Positions 9,646-18,530 of a stretch of 50,767 nucleotides of DNA are shown in pieces (the first letter of the stretch is position 1; each line of letters starts with the position of its first letter). The stretch is from Gp7-AA10 sp035516895. Lineage in GTDB: Bacteria > Acidobacteriota > Thermoanaerobaculia > Gp7-AA8. The stretch covers positions 1-50,767 of the forward strand of contig DATIZY010000133.1 in NCBI GenBank assembly GCA_035516895.1. The letters run 5' to 3'. Below the pieces are notes generated by a model that saw only the letters and a list, made by a program, of their open reading frames with translations, ran no database searches and was not told the DNA's origin. The translations under genes and the position numbers were made by a program.

Positions 9646-10320
9646 TCACTGCAGTTTGATCTGTTCGACGCGGACGCTCTTCGGCAGATTCAGCGTGAAG
9701 CGTCCCTGCTCGATCGGCTGATTCACGCGCACGTGCGTGAACTCGTATCGCGTCTGATCGCCGTCGCCCTCGGTGTATTCGAATTTCGTGGTGAGGTAGC
9801 TCTTCTTGTCGATCCAGATCTTGATGTGCCGCACGCGCTTGGCGATGCTCTTCGTCTTCGGCTGCAGATCGAGCACGTAGGACGGCTCGTCCGCGCGATT
9901 GGTGAACGTGAAATCGAAGTACGTCGCGAGCTCGTCGATCGCGCCGCTCGCACCCATGTATTTGAAGATGCGGTCCTGATAGCGCTTGACCTCGATCTGC
10001 TCCGCTTTGTTCAGATCGGGATAGTACGTCGTCAGCATGCCGTTCGCGATCAGCATGTCGACCCGCTTCGGCGCGTCATAGTGCCAGAAGACATTGTTCG
10101 GTTTCGAGTATGTGAAGTGGCCGGTCGAGACCTCGGGCTTCGCGAGCAGCGCGAGCGTCTTCTCCTGGCGAAAGTCCGCTTCGAGCGTCGAAGTGTTCTT
10201 CTGCTGCAGCTGAACTTTCCGGATCACCTCGTCGAGGGAGTTCGGATCGACCGCAGCGAGGAGCGGAGTGGCCGCCGCCGCCGCGCAGATCGCGACACTC
10301 AGCCACCGTTTGAGCGACAT
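9646..10320 (-). CDS. Outer-membrane lipoprotein carrier LolA-like protein
   Basis: 224 residues from the ATG at 10320, which begins a clear signal peptide (MSLKRWLSVAICAAAAATPLLA). The mature part resembles LolA: an N-terminal helix (LDEVIRKVQLQQ), DFRQEK, then a half-barrel of beta strands with KPNNVFWHYDAPKRVDML and YFDFTF. LolA ferries lipoproteins from the inner to the outer membrane. The frame is open further upstream, but that part is neither conserved nor export-like. It heads the operon that continues into tgt and the Sec genes. Confidence 0.85.
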   Translation of the reverse strand: MSLKRWLSVAICAAAAATPLLAAVDPNSLDEVIRKVQLQQKNTSTLEADFRQEKTLALLAKPEVSTGHFTYSKPNNVFWHYDAPKRVDMLIANGMLTTYYPDLNKAEQIEVKRYQDRIFKYMGASGAIDELATYFDFTFTNRADEPSYVLDLQPKTKSIAKRVRHIKIWIDKKSYLTTKFEYTEGDGDQTRYEFTHVRVNQPIEQGRFTLNLPKSVRVEQIKLQ

Positions 10321-10394
10321 GCGCAGCGCCAACGTGCTCGTGGCGGTCCGTATTTCCGGATGAGGTGTATACTCAACAGAAACAGAGGTTAACA

Positions 10395-11237
10395 ATGAAA
10401 AGGGTTGGGTTGGTGATGGTGCTCCTGGTCGCGGGAATTGTTCAGTCTCTGTCTGCGGCCGTCCAATACGAATTCCGGCAAACCACGCATTCAGACCTCG
10501 AAACGATGCCGTCGACGGATGTGACGGGCCGAGGGATCATCGATGGCAATCGGTCGCGAGTGGACTTTCTCTCCGGCAGCGGCTACACGCTCGGCAGCTA
10601 CATCCTTTCGACGAATGGTCTTCACACGCTGACGTTCGTCGATCCTTCGAAGAAAACGTATGTCGAGGTGAATGCGGCGGGAGTCGCGAGCGCGATCGGC
10701 TCCGCGCGCATCACCATCAGCAACAAGAAGTCGAACCTGACGCAGCTCGACGATCATCCGGTGATCGCCGGCCTGCCGACGGATCACTACCGCCTGACAT
10801 TGAATTACGACATCACCCTGGCATTCGGCACGATCCCGCTCGTGCAGACCGTAAACGAAGTGATCGACAAGTGGGTGACGAACGCACTGGGTGACATCGC
10901 TGAGACGTTCCTTTCCAGCGGCGGCATTCGCACCGGCAATCCCGAGCTGGACGATCTGATCTCGATCGAGAACACGAAGATCAAAGGGTTCGCGCTCAGG
11001 CAGACGATGTCGGTCACGACGACCAACGATCGTCAGCCGCAGGAGACGAAGCTCACGCTGCGCCGTTCGGTCACGCAGACGCGCGAGCTCACGGTGACCA
11101 GCATCGAACCGAAGGCCGCCGTTTCGCCGGATCTGTTCGTCGTTCCGACGAGCTACCACAAACCCGATCCGCTCCGCGACGACACTCAAAAAGCGCCGCT
11201 GCAAATCCTGACGCTGCAACCGTCCGGGGGAAAGTGA
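10395..11237 (+). CDS. Secreted hypothetical protein
   Basis: 280 residues from the ATG at 10395, with AGAGG six bases upstream and a signal peptide (MKRVGLVMVLLVAGIVQSLSA). The rest is predicted mostly beta (GIIDGNRSRVDFLSG, GLHTLTFVDPSKKTYVEV), reminiscent of the LolA/LppX fold or DUF4412-like exported proteins. I cannot assign a family. It is divergent from the lolA-like gene and its stop overlaps the open frame of the next gene, suggesting co-transcription with the M23 peptidase. Confidence 0.75.
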   Translation: MKRVGLVMVLLVAGIVQSLSAAVQYEFRQTTHSDLETMPSTDVTGRGIIDGNRSRVDFLSGSGYTLGSYILSTNGLHTLTFVDPSKKTYVEVNAAGVASAIGSARITISNKKSNLTQLDDHPVIAGLPTDHYRLTLNYDITLAFGTIPLVQTVNEVIDKWVTNALGDIAETFLSSGGIRTGNPELDDLISIENTKIKGFALRQTMSVTTTNDRQPQETKLTLRRSVTQTRELTVTSIEPKAAVSPDLFVVPTSYHKPDPLRDDTQKAPLQILTLQPSGGK

Positions 11238-11314
11238 ACCGACGCCAGAGACTCTCTCCACGCCGTGGTACGATCGCCGCGAGCTCATCGCGTCCCGGTC
11301 GAAAAGTCGTTCTG

Positions 11315-12571
11315 ATGAAGAGATTTCTCGCGGTCCTTCCCGCGTCGCTCCTTCTCACGGTCATGAACACTGCGGCCCCCGAGCAGCAGACGGCTCGTAC
11401 CGGCCCCGCCGTTCGATACGCTGACCTGACCGCGCAGACACCGGCGGCGCTTCCGGCGCACTCGATCGTGCTGACGGTCGAAACGGGCGACACGCTCGAT
11501 TCGGTGCTTGTCGACGGCGGGCTCGAGAAAGCGGACGCCGCGGCGCTCACGCACGAAATTGCGCGGAGCTTCGATCTGCGCCGCCTGCGCCCCGGCAATT
11601 ACGCGCGATTTCACTACGAGCCCGGCGGCCGCGTCGACAGCGTCGAGGTGAAGATCGCCGGTTGGGGCGAGATGGACGCCGTCCGCACCGGTCAGGCATT
11701 CGTCGTCACGCCGCAGCCGGCGGCGGTCCGCGAAGTCGACGCGACGGTCTCCGCGAAAATCGAGAGCTCGCTCTACGACGCGCTGATTTCTGCCGGCGAG
11801 GGACCACAGCTCGCGCAGTCGATCGTCGACATTTTTCAATGGGACGTCGATTTCTTCGCGCTGCAGCGCGGCGATTCGTTCAGCCTCGTCGTGAAGAAGC
11901 GCTACAGCGGACCCGATCCGGCCGGCTATGGCCCGGTGCTCGCGGCCCGCTTCACGCACAACGGCCAGACGTACGAGGCGTTTCGCCAGCAGATGCCGGA
12001 TGGACGCTCCGGATACTACGCGCCCAACGGTGCACCACTTCGCAAGCAATTCCTCCGCGCGCCGCTGAAGTTCACGCGCATCACATCGAAATTTTCGAAG
12101 AGCCGCTGGCATCCGATTCTTCACTGCTTCCGTCCCCACAACGGCGTCGATTACGGCGCGCCGGTCGGAACGCCGGTGATGACTACGGCCGACGGAGTCG
12201 TCATCGAGGCGGGCCGCAAGGGCGGCGACGGCAACTACATCCGCGTTCGGCACACGTCGCGCATCGATACCTACTACCTGCATCTGTCGCGCTTCGCGAA
12301 GGGCATCCGGCGCGGAGCGAAGGTGGTCCAGGGCGAAGTCATCGGCTATGTCGGCGCGACGGGTCTCGCCACCGGACCGCATCTCGACTATCGCGTGTCC
12401 GATCACGGCACGTGGCTCGATCCGCTGAAGTTGAAATCGATCACGCCCGATCCGCTGCCCCGCGCGCTCGCGCAACAATTCCGGATCAACGTCGCGTCGC
12501 TATCGCCAAAGCTCGCCGTTGCGGCTCCGCAAGTGGCAGAATTCGCACCCAGGCGCCGGGCATTGTTTTAG
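11315..12571 (+). CDS. M23-family murein peptidase (LytM domain)
   Basis: 418 residues from the ATG at 11315, which opens a signal peptide (MKRFLAVLPASLLLTVMNTA); a GTG at 11234 in the same frame would add a non-export-like leader. An N-terminal OapA/LysM-like region (VETGDTLDSVLVDGG) resembles the peptidoglycan-binding part of MepM-type proteins. The C-terminal LytM fold has zinc ligands in HNGVDYG and the HLDY motif, with TGLATGPHLDY intact, so it should be an active endopeptidase or an EnvC-like activator. Confidence 0.9.
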   Translation: MKRFLAVLPASLLLTVMNTAAPEQQTARTGPAVRYADLTAQTPAALPAHSIVLTVETGDTLDSVLVDGGLEKADAAALTHEIARSFDLRRLRPGNYARFHYEPGGRVDSVEVKIAGWGEMDAVRTGQAFVVTPQPAAVREVDATVSAKIESSLYDALISAGEGPQLAQSIVDIFQWDVDFFALQRGDSFSLVVKKRYSGPDPAGYGPVLAARFTHNGQTYEAFRQQMPDGRSGYYAPNGAPLRKQFLRAPLKFTRITSKFSKSRWHPILHCFRPHNGVDYGAPVGTPVMTTADGVVIEAGRKGGDGNYIRVRHTSRIDTYYLHLSRFAKGIRRGAKVVQGEVIGYVGATGLATGPHLDYRVSDHGTWLDPLKLKSITPDPLPRALAQQFRINVASLSPKLAVAAPQVAEFAPRRRALF

Positions 12572-12598
12572 CGTAGCGTCAGCAGGCGCATCGAAATC

Positions 12599-14464
12599 AT
12601 GAACAAAGTGACCGTGCGGGCGCCCGTGCGCGCCGATCTCGCTGGGGGAACTCTCGACCTCTGGCCCATCTACCTCTTTCACCCCGGCGCGCGAACGGTG
12701 AACGTGGCGATCTCGTATTACGCCGAATCGGAAGTCACGGAGATCGCGGACAGCGGCATCGAAATCCATCTCACCGACCAGCAGTACGAGCAGCGATACG
12801 AGTCGCTCCACGAGCTCGGCGCCGATCCGAAAGCGGCGCTCGTTCATCGCGTGCTCGAGCACTTCCGGCTCTCCGGCGTCCGCATCACCACGCGCACCGA
12901 TGCGCCGCGCGGCTCGGGCCTCGGCGGATCGTCCGCGCTCACCGTGACGCTCGTCCGCGCGCTCTGCGAGCTGACCGGAAATCCGCTCGAGGGCGACGAT
13001 CTCGTCGCGCTCGTGCGCGATCTCGAGACGCGACTCATCGGCGTTCCGGCGGGAATCCAGGACTACTACCCGGCCGTGTACGGCGGTCTCGCCGCACTGC
13101 ACCTCAATCCCGGCACCGTCGTCCGTCACGAGATCCCGCTGCCGGTCGAGAAACTCGCGGAGCACATGCTGCTGCACTACACGGGCGTCGCGCATTTCTC
13201 GGGGACGAACAACTGGGAGATGTACAAGCGGCAGATCGACGGCAAGCGAAAAGTGCACAAAGGATTCGATCGCATCGCGCTCAGCGCCACCGAAATGGAG
13301 AAGGCGCTCATTGCCGGCGACTTCCACGCCGCCGGCATTGCCCTCGGCCACGAATGGGAGAACCGCAAAGCGCTGATCCAGGGCATCTCGACACCCGAGA
13401 TCGATGCCGCAATCGCCGCCGCTGTCGGGGCGGGCGCGTGGGCGGGCAAAGTGTGCGGGGCGGGCGGCGGGGGATGCATCGTCTTTTTGCTGCCGCCGGA
13501 AAAGCGCGACGACATTCGGCGCGCCCTCGCCGAAGTGCCCGGCCGCATTCTCGAGGCGGCACCGGTCGCCCACGGCGTCGCCGTCGAGCGCAGCGGCGGC
13601 GCGCAAACGGACTCGTTCCCGGCGCGCGCGCGTCACATCCCGCCGCGCAGCGACGCCATCGAACATCTCTACGTTTACGGCGGCCGCGGCGCTTACAAGC
13701 CGTTCGTCCTCGCCGAAGCGGTCATCACGCATACCGAAGGGCGAAGCGGCGTGCATCAGACGATCGTGCGGGCGTATGCGACGCCGATCGATGTCGCCGA
13801 CTTCTCCGTCAGCTGGAGCGACCCGAAGCCGATCAATCTCGAGCACCTGAAGATGCACGCGGAACCCGACCCGAACCGGCGCATCTCATCGAAGATCTCC
13901 TTCGGCATGCTGGCCCAGGCGGCTTCGCAGGCACAGGACGCGTTCAGGCAGTTCGTCGCCGATCACGAGAAGCTGCAGCTGCTGCAGAATCCCGCCTTCG
14001 CGCTGTACTCCGAGGCGAACGAATCGCGCGAGTCGTTCATCGCGCGCTGCATGGAGGAAGCGACCCGCCGGCTCGAGGACGAGACCGAGCGGCTCGAGAG
14101 CACATTCCGCCGCCGCATCGATCAGGTGAAGGAGAAATCGGAGCGCGACAAGCGCGAGCTGGAAGCAAAGGAGCCGCATCCCGCCGACAAGCCCGTCGAA
14201 AACGTGAACGTCGCCTGGGGACAGACGCTCTACAACATCACCAGCGGCAAGCCCGCAGGGGTCGTCGAAGCGCCGCAATCCGTGCGCGAGATCGATTACA
14301 TTGAAAAGATTGCGCAGATTCAGCGCGCGTGGGACAAGGAGCTGCAGGCCCTTCGCGAAGAGTTCAACGCGAAGGCGAAGGAGATCGAGGAGATCATCGT
14401 CACGCCGTCGCCGAAGAACATCGAAGTCACCAAATACTTGATCGTTTGGGCGACGCGCGTTTGA
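12599..14464 (+). CDS. GHMP kinase fused to an unknown coiled-coil C-terminal region
   Basis: 621 residues. The first 335 or so form a GHMP kinase like the sugar and heptose kinases: RAPVRADLAGGTLD at 8-20, the phosphate loop GSGLGGSSA at 105-113, and GKVCGAGGGGCIVFL near 283. The remaining 285 residues are not part of GHMP kinases: a beta-containing segment (about 345-430), a long charged helix (about 470-530) with many Glu/Lys/Arg heptads, and a second helix before a terminal EVTKYLIVWATRV. The reading frame is continuous with no sign of frameshift. Function of the tail is unknown; substrate is unknown. It ends 85 bases before tRNA-Pro. Confidence 0.85.
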   Translation: MNKVTVRAPVRADLAGGTLDLWPIYLFHPGARTVNVAISYYAESEVTEIADSGIEIHLTDQQYEQRYESLHELGADPKAALVHRVLEHFRLSGVRITTRTDAPRGSGLGGSSALTVTLVRALCELTGNPLEGDDLVALVRDLETRLIGVPAGIQDYYPAVYGGLAALHLNPGTVVRHEIPLPVEKLAEHMLLHYTGVAHFSGTNNWEMYKRQIDGKRKVHKGFDRIALSATEMEKALIAGDFHAAGIALGHEWENRKALIQGISTPEIDAAIAAAVGAGAWAGKVCGAGGGGCIVFLLPPEKRDDIRRALAEVPGRILEAAPVAHGVAVERSGGAQTDSFPARARHIPPRSDAIEHLYVYGGRGAYKPFVLAEAVITHTEGRSGVHQTIVRAYATPIDVADFSVSWSDPKPINLEHLKMHAEPDPNRRISSKISFGMLAQAASQAQDAFRQFVADHEKLQLLQNPAFALYSEANESRESFIARCMEEATRRLEDETERLESTFRRRIDQVKEKSERDKRELEAKEPHPADKPVENVNVAWGQTLYNITSGKPAGVVEAPQSVREIDYIEKIAQIQRAWDKELQALREEFNAKAKEIEEIIVTPSPKNIEVTKYLIVWATRV

Positions 14465-14549
14465 TCTTTCCCACCCGCGGCCGCGCCACCGCCACCCGCC
14501 GGAATAGGGCGGGCGCGATCCGGTTAACGTGCTACGATCGCGCCTCCGT

Positions 14550-14626
14550 CGGGCAGTAGCGCAGCCTGGTAGCGTACCTGAATGGGGTTCAGGTGGTCGC
14601 GGGTTCAAATCCCGCCTGCCCGACCA
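14550..14626 (+). tRNA. tRNA-Pro (GGG anticodon)
   Basis: A complete 77-base cloverleaf: acceptor CGGGCAG pairs with CTGCCCG, the D arm contains AGCCTGGTA, the anticodon stem CCTGA/TCAGG encloses loop ATGGGGT with anticodon GGG, and the T arm is GCGGG-TTCAAAT-CCCGC. The CCA end is encoded. It reads CCC (and CCU) proline codons. Confidence 0.97.
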
Positions 14627-14659
14627 GCTTTTCCACACGAGGCGGAGGGCGGAGGGCTC

Positions 14660-14959
14660 ATGGACCAGCAGCAACAGCAGCAGACAATCCGCATCACCCT
14701 CGATGACAGCGTCGCGCAAGGCGAGTACATCAACTTCGCAAACATCATCCACTCGCCCAGCGAATTCGTCATCGACCTCGGCCGCATGGTGCCGGGCCGC
14801 CCGGATGTAAAGATCTACAGCCGCGCGATCATGACGCCGCTCCACGCCAAGCAGCTGCTCGAAGCGCTCCGCCACAACATCGGCCTCTACGAGCAGAAGT
14901 TCGGTGAGATCCGCGTCGAGGACGCGCAGGCGTTCCAGGTCAACGAACCTTCGAATTAG
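14660..14959 (+). CDS. DUF3467 family protein
   Basis: 99 residues from the ATG at 14660, preceded by GGAGGG. After a Gln-rich start (MDQQQQQQ) it shows the DUF3467 pattern: ANIIHSPSEFVIDLGRMVPG, then KIYSRAIMTPLHAKQLLEALRHNIGLYEQKFG. The family is small, cytoplasmic and of unknown function. The longer open frame upstream runs through the tRNA and is not coding. The stop codon touches the left arm of heptamer locus C. Confidence 0.92.
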   Translation: MDQQQQQQTIRITLDDSVAQGEYINFANIIHSPSEFVIDLGRMVPGRPDVKIYSRAIMTPLHAKQLLEALRHNIGLYEQKFGEIRVEDAQAFQVNEPSN

Positions 14960-15084
14960 GCGTTGGGCCTTAAGGCGTTAGGCGTCAGGGAGGTCGTGCC
15001 TGACGCCTGACGCCTGACGCCTGACGCCTAATGCCTGACGCCTAACGCCTAACGCCTAACGCCTGACGCCTAACACCTAACGCC
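14959..15084. repeat. TGACGCC/TAACGCC heptamer array with inverted arm (locus C)
   Basis: Twelve consecutive units at 15001-15084, mixing TGACGCC, TAACGCC, TAATGCC and TAACACC, end one base before the trmFO ATG. The left arm at 14959-14987 (GGCGTTG, GGCCTTA, GGCGTTA, GGCGTCA) is the reverse complement of the same unit classes. The 13-base centre is GGGAGGTCGTGCC. TGA and TAA occur in all forward frames, so the array also blocks read-through translation. Confidence 0.92.
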
Positions 15085-15085
15085 T

Positions 15086-16396
15086 ATGAGGATCAAGATC
15101 ATCGGCGCCGGTCTCGCTGGCTCCGAATGCGCTTTTCAGCTTGCAGAGCGCGGCCACTCCGTCGATCTCTTCGAAATGCGGCCGGCGAAGATGACGCCTG
15201 CGCATCGGACGTCGAACCTCGCAGAGCTCGTCTGCTCGAATTCGTTCCGATCGTCGTCGATCACCAACGCCGTCGGCCTCCTCAAACGCGAGATGCAGCT
15301 CCTCGGCTCGCTCGTCATCCGCTGCGGCGAGGAGGCGCGCGTGCCGGCCGGCGACGCCTTGGCCGTCGATCGGGAGCGCTTCTCCGCCGCAGTGACGCGA
15401 GCCATCGAGTCTCACAAAAATATCACTATATATCATGACGAATTATCTTCCCTCGATTACGCCGGCTATGACGCGCTGGTCATCGCCACCGGGCCGCTGA
15501 CATCCACTCCGCTGTTCAACGCCATCAACGATTTTCTCGGCCGCGACGGCTTGTATTTCTACGACGCGATCGCGCCGATTCTCGCCGCCGACTCGCTCGA
15601 CTTCTCGAAGCTGTACTGGAAATCGCGCTACGACAAGGGCTCCGGACGCGACTACCTCAACGCGCCGATGACGCGCGAGCAGTACGAAGCGTTCGTCGGT
15701 GCGTTGCTCGCCGCCGAAATCTATCCGCTTCACGACTTCGAACAGGCCGTGCACTTCGAAGGCTGCCTCCCGATCGAAGAGATCGCGTCCCGCGGAATCG
15801 ATACGCTGCGCTTCGGTCCGATGAAACCCGTGGGACTCGAGCATCCGGCCACTGGAAGACGTCCGTACGCCGTCGTGCAGCTGCGCAAAGAAGATTTGTC
15901 GGACGAATACTTCAACATCGTCGGCTTCCAGACCAAGATGAAGGTCCCCGAGCAGAAGCGCGTGATCCAGATGATTCCCGGACTCGAGAACTGTACGTTC
16001 GCGCGCTTCGGCTCGATGCACCGCAACACGTTCATCAACGGACCGAAACACCTCCACCCGACGTTTCAGACGAAGCGCGATCCGCGCATTTTCTTCGCCG
16101 GCCAGATCACGGGCGTCGAGGGTTACGTTGAGTCCGCCGCGGTCGGTTTGCTGGTGGCCCGCTACATCGGCGATCCGACTCCGCTTCCGTATCACACGGC
16201 GCTGGGCGCGCTCGGCCGTCATGTGGCCGAATCGTCGCCCGATCGCTACCAGCCGTCGAACGTGACCTGGGCTCTCATCGAGGACGTGGCCCGCAACGTG
16301 CGAAAGAGTGAGAAGCGCGATCGCCAGGTCGCGTTCGCTCTGGAGACGGTCGAAAAGCTCTCCGCAACGCCCCGGGAATTTGCAACAAAACTGTGA
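15086..16396 (+). CDS. trmFO: Folate-dependent tRNA m5U54 methyltransferase TrmFO
   Basis: 436 residues, normal length. TrmFO uses methylene-tetrahydrofolate and FAD to methylate U54 in the T loop of tRNA. The FAD site GAGLAGSECAFQLAERG is at residues 7-23, followed by LFEMRP, and the C-terminal GQITGVEGYVESAAVGL. The ATG at 15086 is certain from homology. It has no Shine-Dalgarno sequence, since the preceding 84 bases are heptamers of locus C. Confidence 0.97.
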   Translation: MRIKIIGAGLAGSECAFQLAERGHSVDLFEMRPAKMTPAHRTSNLAELVCSNSFRSSSITNAVGLLKREMQLLGSLVIRCGEEARVPAGDALAVDRERFSAAVTRAIESHKNITIYHDELSSLDYAGYDALVIATGPLTSTPLFNAINDFLGRDGLYFYDAIAPILAADSLDFSKLYWKSRYDKGSGRDYLNAPMTREQYEAFVGALLAAEIYPLHDFEQAVHFEGCLPIEEIASRGIDTLRFGPMKPVGLEHPATGRRPYAVVQLRKEDLSDEYFNIVGFQTKMKVPEQKRVIQMIPGLENCTFARFGSMHRNTFINGPKHLHPTFQTKRDPRIFFAGQITGVEGYVESAAVGLLVARYIGDPTPLPYHTALGALGRHVAESSPDRYQPSNVTWALIEDVARNVRKSEKRDRQVAFALETVEKLSATPREFATKL

Positions 16397-16472
16397 CTAG
16401 CCGCCTAACCGAGTATTATCTTAAGCAGCAGACTCGCAGGAAAAGCTTATTGATTGCAAAGGAGACGCTCTC

Positions 16473-17723
16473 ATGAGAACTCGGCTGACGGTTCCGCTCC
16501 TCCTTCTGCTGTTGTCGCTGGTCCCAATCGCCGCGCTCGCTCAGGCGTCCTCGACGCAACCGACCGGGACGTTTACCCTGAGCGATCCATCGAATCTGTT
16601 CGGCCAGGGGAATGTGTCGCTCACCAATACGAATGCGACATTCGCTGCGACCGCCACGCCCGATCCGACGATTGCGAAACAGTTCGACGCCTTCCAGTTC
16701 GCCGCGACACCGACCGGAAGCGGCAGCATCTGGACGTTCGAGTTCGACAACGGAGGCAACGCCGTGAGCAGCGGAACGTTCACGATCGACGCGGCGACGA
16801 CGAACGCAGCCCTGTCGCTCGCAACCGGCGCAAACACAGACACCTGCCAGGCTGCGCTCGGAACGGTGACGGTCACCCAGTTCACCACCGATCCCAACGC
16901 AACGACGACTTCCGTCTTCACGAATCTCGCCGGCACGTTCAGCATGGTCTGTGCGAACGCCGACGCGTCGCTCAGCGGGACGTTCAGCTTCACCGCACCG
17001 AGCAGCACGCCGGGGCCGACGCCGAATCCAACGCCGTCCGGCGGCACCGGCAGCGGTCAGTTGCCCGTGCCGCGATTCCTTTTCCCGCCGGCCGGCTCGG
17101 GCTCGACGCCCTCTGAGACGCCGACGCCGCCGACGCCCACCCTCACCGTCTCCGGCCCCATTCAATCGCTTCTCGGCCCTATCGAGATGAACGCGGGAGA
17201 CACGATCACGCTGCCGTTCACCATCACCACCTCGTCGCTCGACTCCGACGTCACACTCACCGCAGCGAGCGATCCGGAAGGCCTCGACCTGACGCTGTCG
17301 CCAACGAAGATTTCCGCGCCGGGAACCGGCACGACGAACCTGACGATATCGACGGCCGGAGTGATCCCCGGCGACTACAACGTGACCGTCGGCGCGGCGG
17401 GCGGCGGCCTGACAGCGTCGAGAACCGTCGGCCTGCAGCTGTTCTGCGATCCGCCGGTCATCGTTTCGACCGATCAGCCGGCCGACGTCACGATTGCGAA
17501 CGGAAGAACCGCGACGCTCACCGTTTCTCCGATCGGAAGCGGACCGCTGACATACCAGTGGTACGAAGGCTTCCGCGGCTTTACCGACACGCCCGTGGGC
17601 GGAGCGACAGCAGCGACGTTTACGACTCCGCCGCTGACCGGATCGACGCAGTACTGGGTGCGTGTCTGGAACGTGTGCGGAAGCGTCGACAGCAACACGG
17701 TGAACGTCACCGTGACCCACTAA
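16473..17723 (+). CDS. Secreted Ig-like surface protein
   Basis: 416 residues with a signal peptide (MRTRLTVPLLLLLLSLVPIAALA) and a GGAGA ribosome binding site. A beta-rich N-terminal domain (about 30-175) is followed by a Pro/Thr/Gly linker (about 176-225), then two Ig-like regions; the last (about 320-416) has the typical PLTYQWYEG and TQYWVRVWNVCGSVDSN core seen in immunoglobulin-like repeats. Thr-rich composition suggests an extracellular protein. Specific role unknown. Confidence 0.8.
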   Translation: MRTRLTVPLLLLLLSLVPIAALAQASSTQPTGTFTLSDPSNLFGQGNVSLTNTNATFAATATPDPTIAKQFDAFQFAATPTGSGSIWTFEFDNGGNAVSSGTFTIDAATTNAALSLATGANTDTCQAALGTVTVTQFTTDPNATTTSVFTNLAGTFSMVCANADASLSGTFSFTAPSSTPGPTPNPTPSGGTGSGQLPVPRFLFPPAGSGSTPSETPTPPTPTLTVSGPIQSLLGPIEMNAGDTITLPFTITTSSLDSDVTLTAASDPEGLDLTLSPTKISAPGTGTTNLTISTAGVIPGDYNVTVGAAGGGLTASRTVGLQLFCDPPVIVSTDQPADVTIANGRTATLTVSPIGSGPLTYQWYEGFRGFTDTPVGGATAATFTTPPLTGSTQYWVRVWNVCGSVDSNTVNVTVTH

Positions 17724-18488
17724 GTGCGGTTGCCGGCGATCTTCTTCGGTCACGGCAACCCGATGAACGCGCTCGAGGAGAACGCGTACACGCGTGCGTG
17801 GCGCGCGATCGGTGCATCGCTGCCGAAGCCGAAGGCGATCGTCGCGATCTCCGCGCACTGGTACGTGCCGGCGACGCTGGTCACCGCGATGGAACACCCG
17901 CGGACGATTCACGACTTCGGCGGATTTCCGCGCGAGCTCTACGCGGTGCAGTATCCGGCGCCGGGCGATCGCGCGCTCGCCATGCGGCTGATCGAGATCA
18001 CCGGCGCCGCCGAAGATCACGAATGGGGACTCGATCACGGAACGTGGTCGGTCCTCTGCCACGCATTTCCCGACGCGTCCGTTCCCGTCGTGCAGCTGAG
18101 CATCGACGAAACGCAGCCGGCGAAGTTTCATTACGATCTCGGCAGGCGCCTGGCACCGTTGCGCGACGAGGGCATTCTCATCGCAGGCAGCGGCAACCTC
18201 GTCCACAACCTGCACGCGTATGCGTGGGGGCGGCACGCGCCCGAGCCGTATGACTGGGCGGTCCGATTCGAAAAACAAGTTCGCGAGATGCTGATCGCCG
18301 GAAACGACGAGCCGCTCATCGATTACGAGTCGCTGGGCCGCGACGCCGTGCTTTCGGTCCCCACGCCCGACCATTACCTCCCGCTTCTCTACGTCCTCGG
18401 CGCGCGAAGCATCGACGACAACGTTTCATTTCCGGTCGAAGGCATCGACGGCGGCTCGGTGTCGATGCTCACAATTCAGCTTTCCTGA
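17724..18488 (+). CDS. LigB/DODA-type extradiol dioxygenase
   Basis: 254 residues starting at a GTG that directly abuts the previous stop codon. Motifs of the class III extradiol ring-cleavage family (YgiD/DODA) are visible: FFGHGNPMNA, AISAHWYVP with the metal-binding His, GLDHGTWSVL, and GSGNLVHNLHAY. Homologues cleave catechol-type rings with Fe(II) or Zn; the physiological substrate cannot be told from sequence. The tight spacing suggests co-transcription with the upstream secreted protein. Confidence 0.9.
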   Translation: MRLPAIFFGHGNPMNALEENAYTRAWRAIGASLPKPKAIVAISAHWYVPATLVTAMEHPRTIHDFGGFPRELYAVQYPAPGDRALAMRLIEITGAAEDHEWGLDHGTWSVLCHAFPDASVPVVQLSIDETQPAKFHYDLGRRLAPLRDEGILIAGSGNLVHNLHAYAWGRHAPEPYDWAVRFEKQVREMLIAGNDEPLIDYESLGRDAVLSVPTPDHYLPLLYVLGARSIDDNVSFPVEGIDGGSVSMLTIQLS

Positions 18489-18530
18489 CCTCTGCTACAG
18501 TGGCCGTACAGCACACAGAGGGAGGTCCTC

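Noticed and set aside
15001..15084. Array mistaken for a CRISPR
   Set aside because: Units are seven bases with no spacers between them and no cas genes are in the window.
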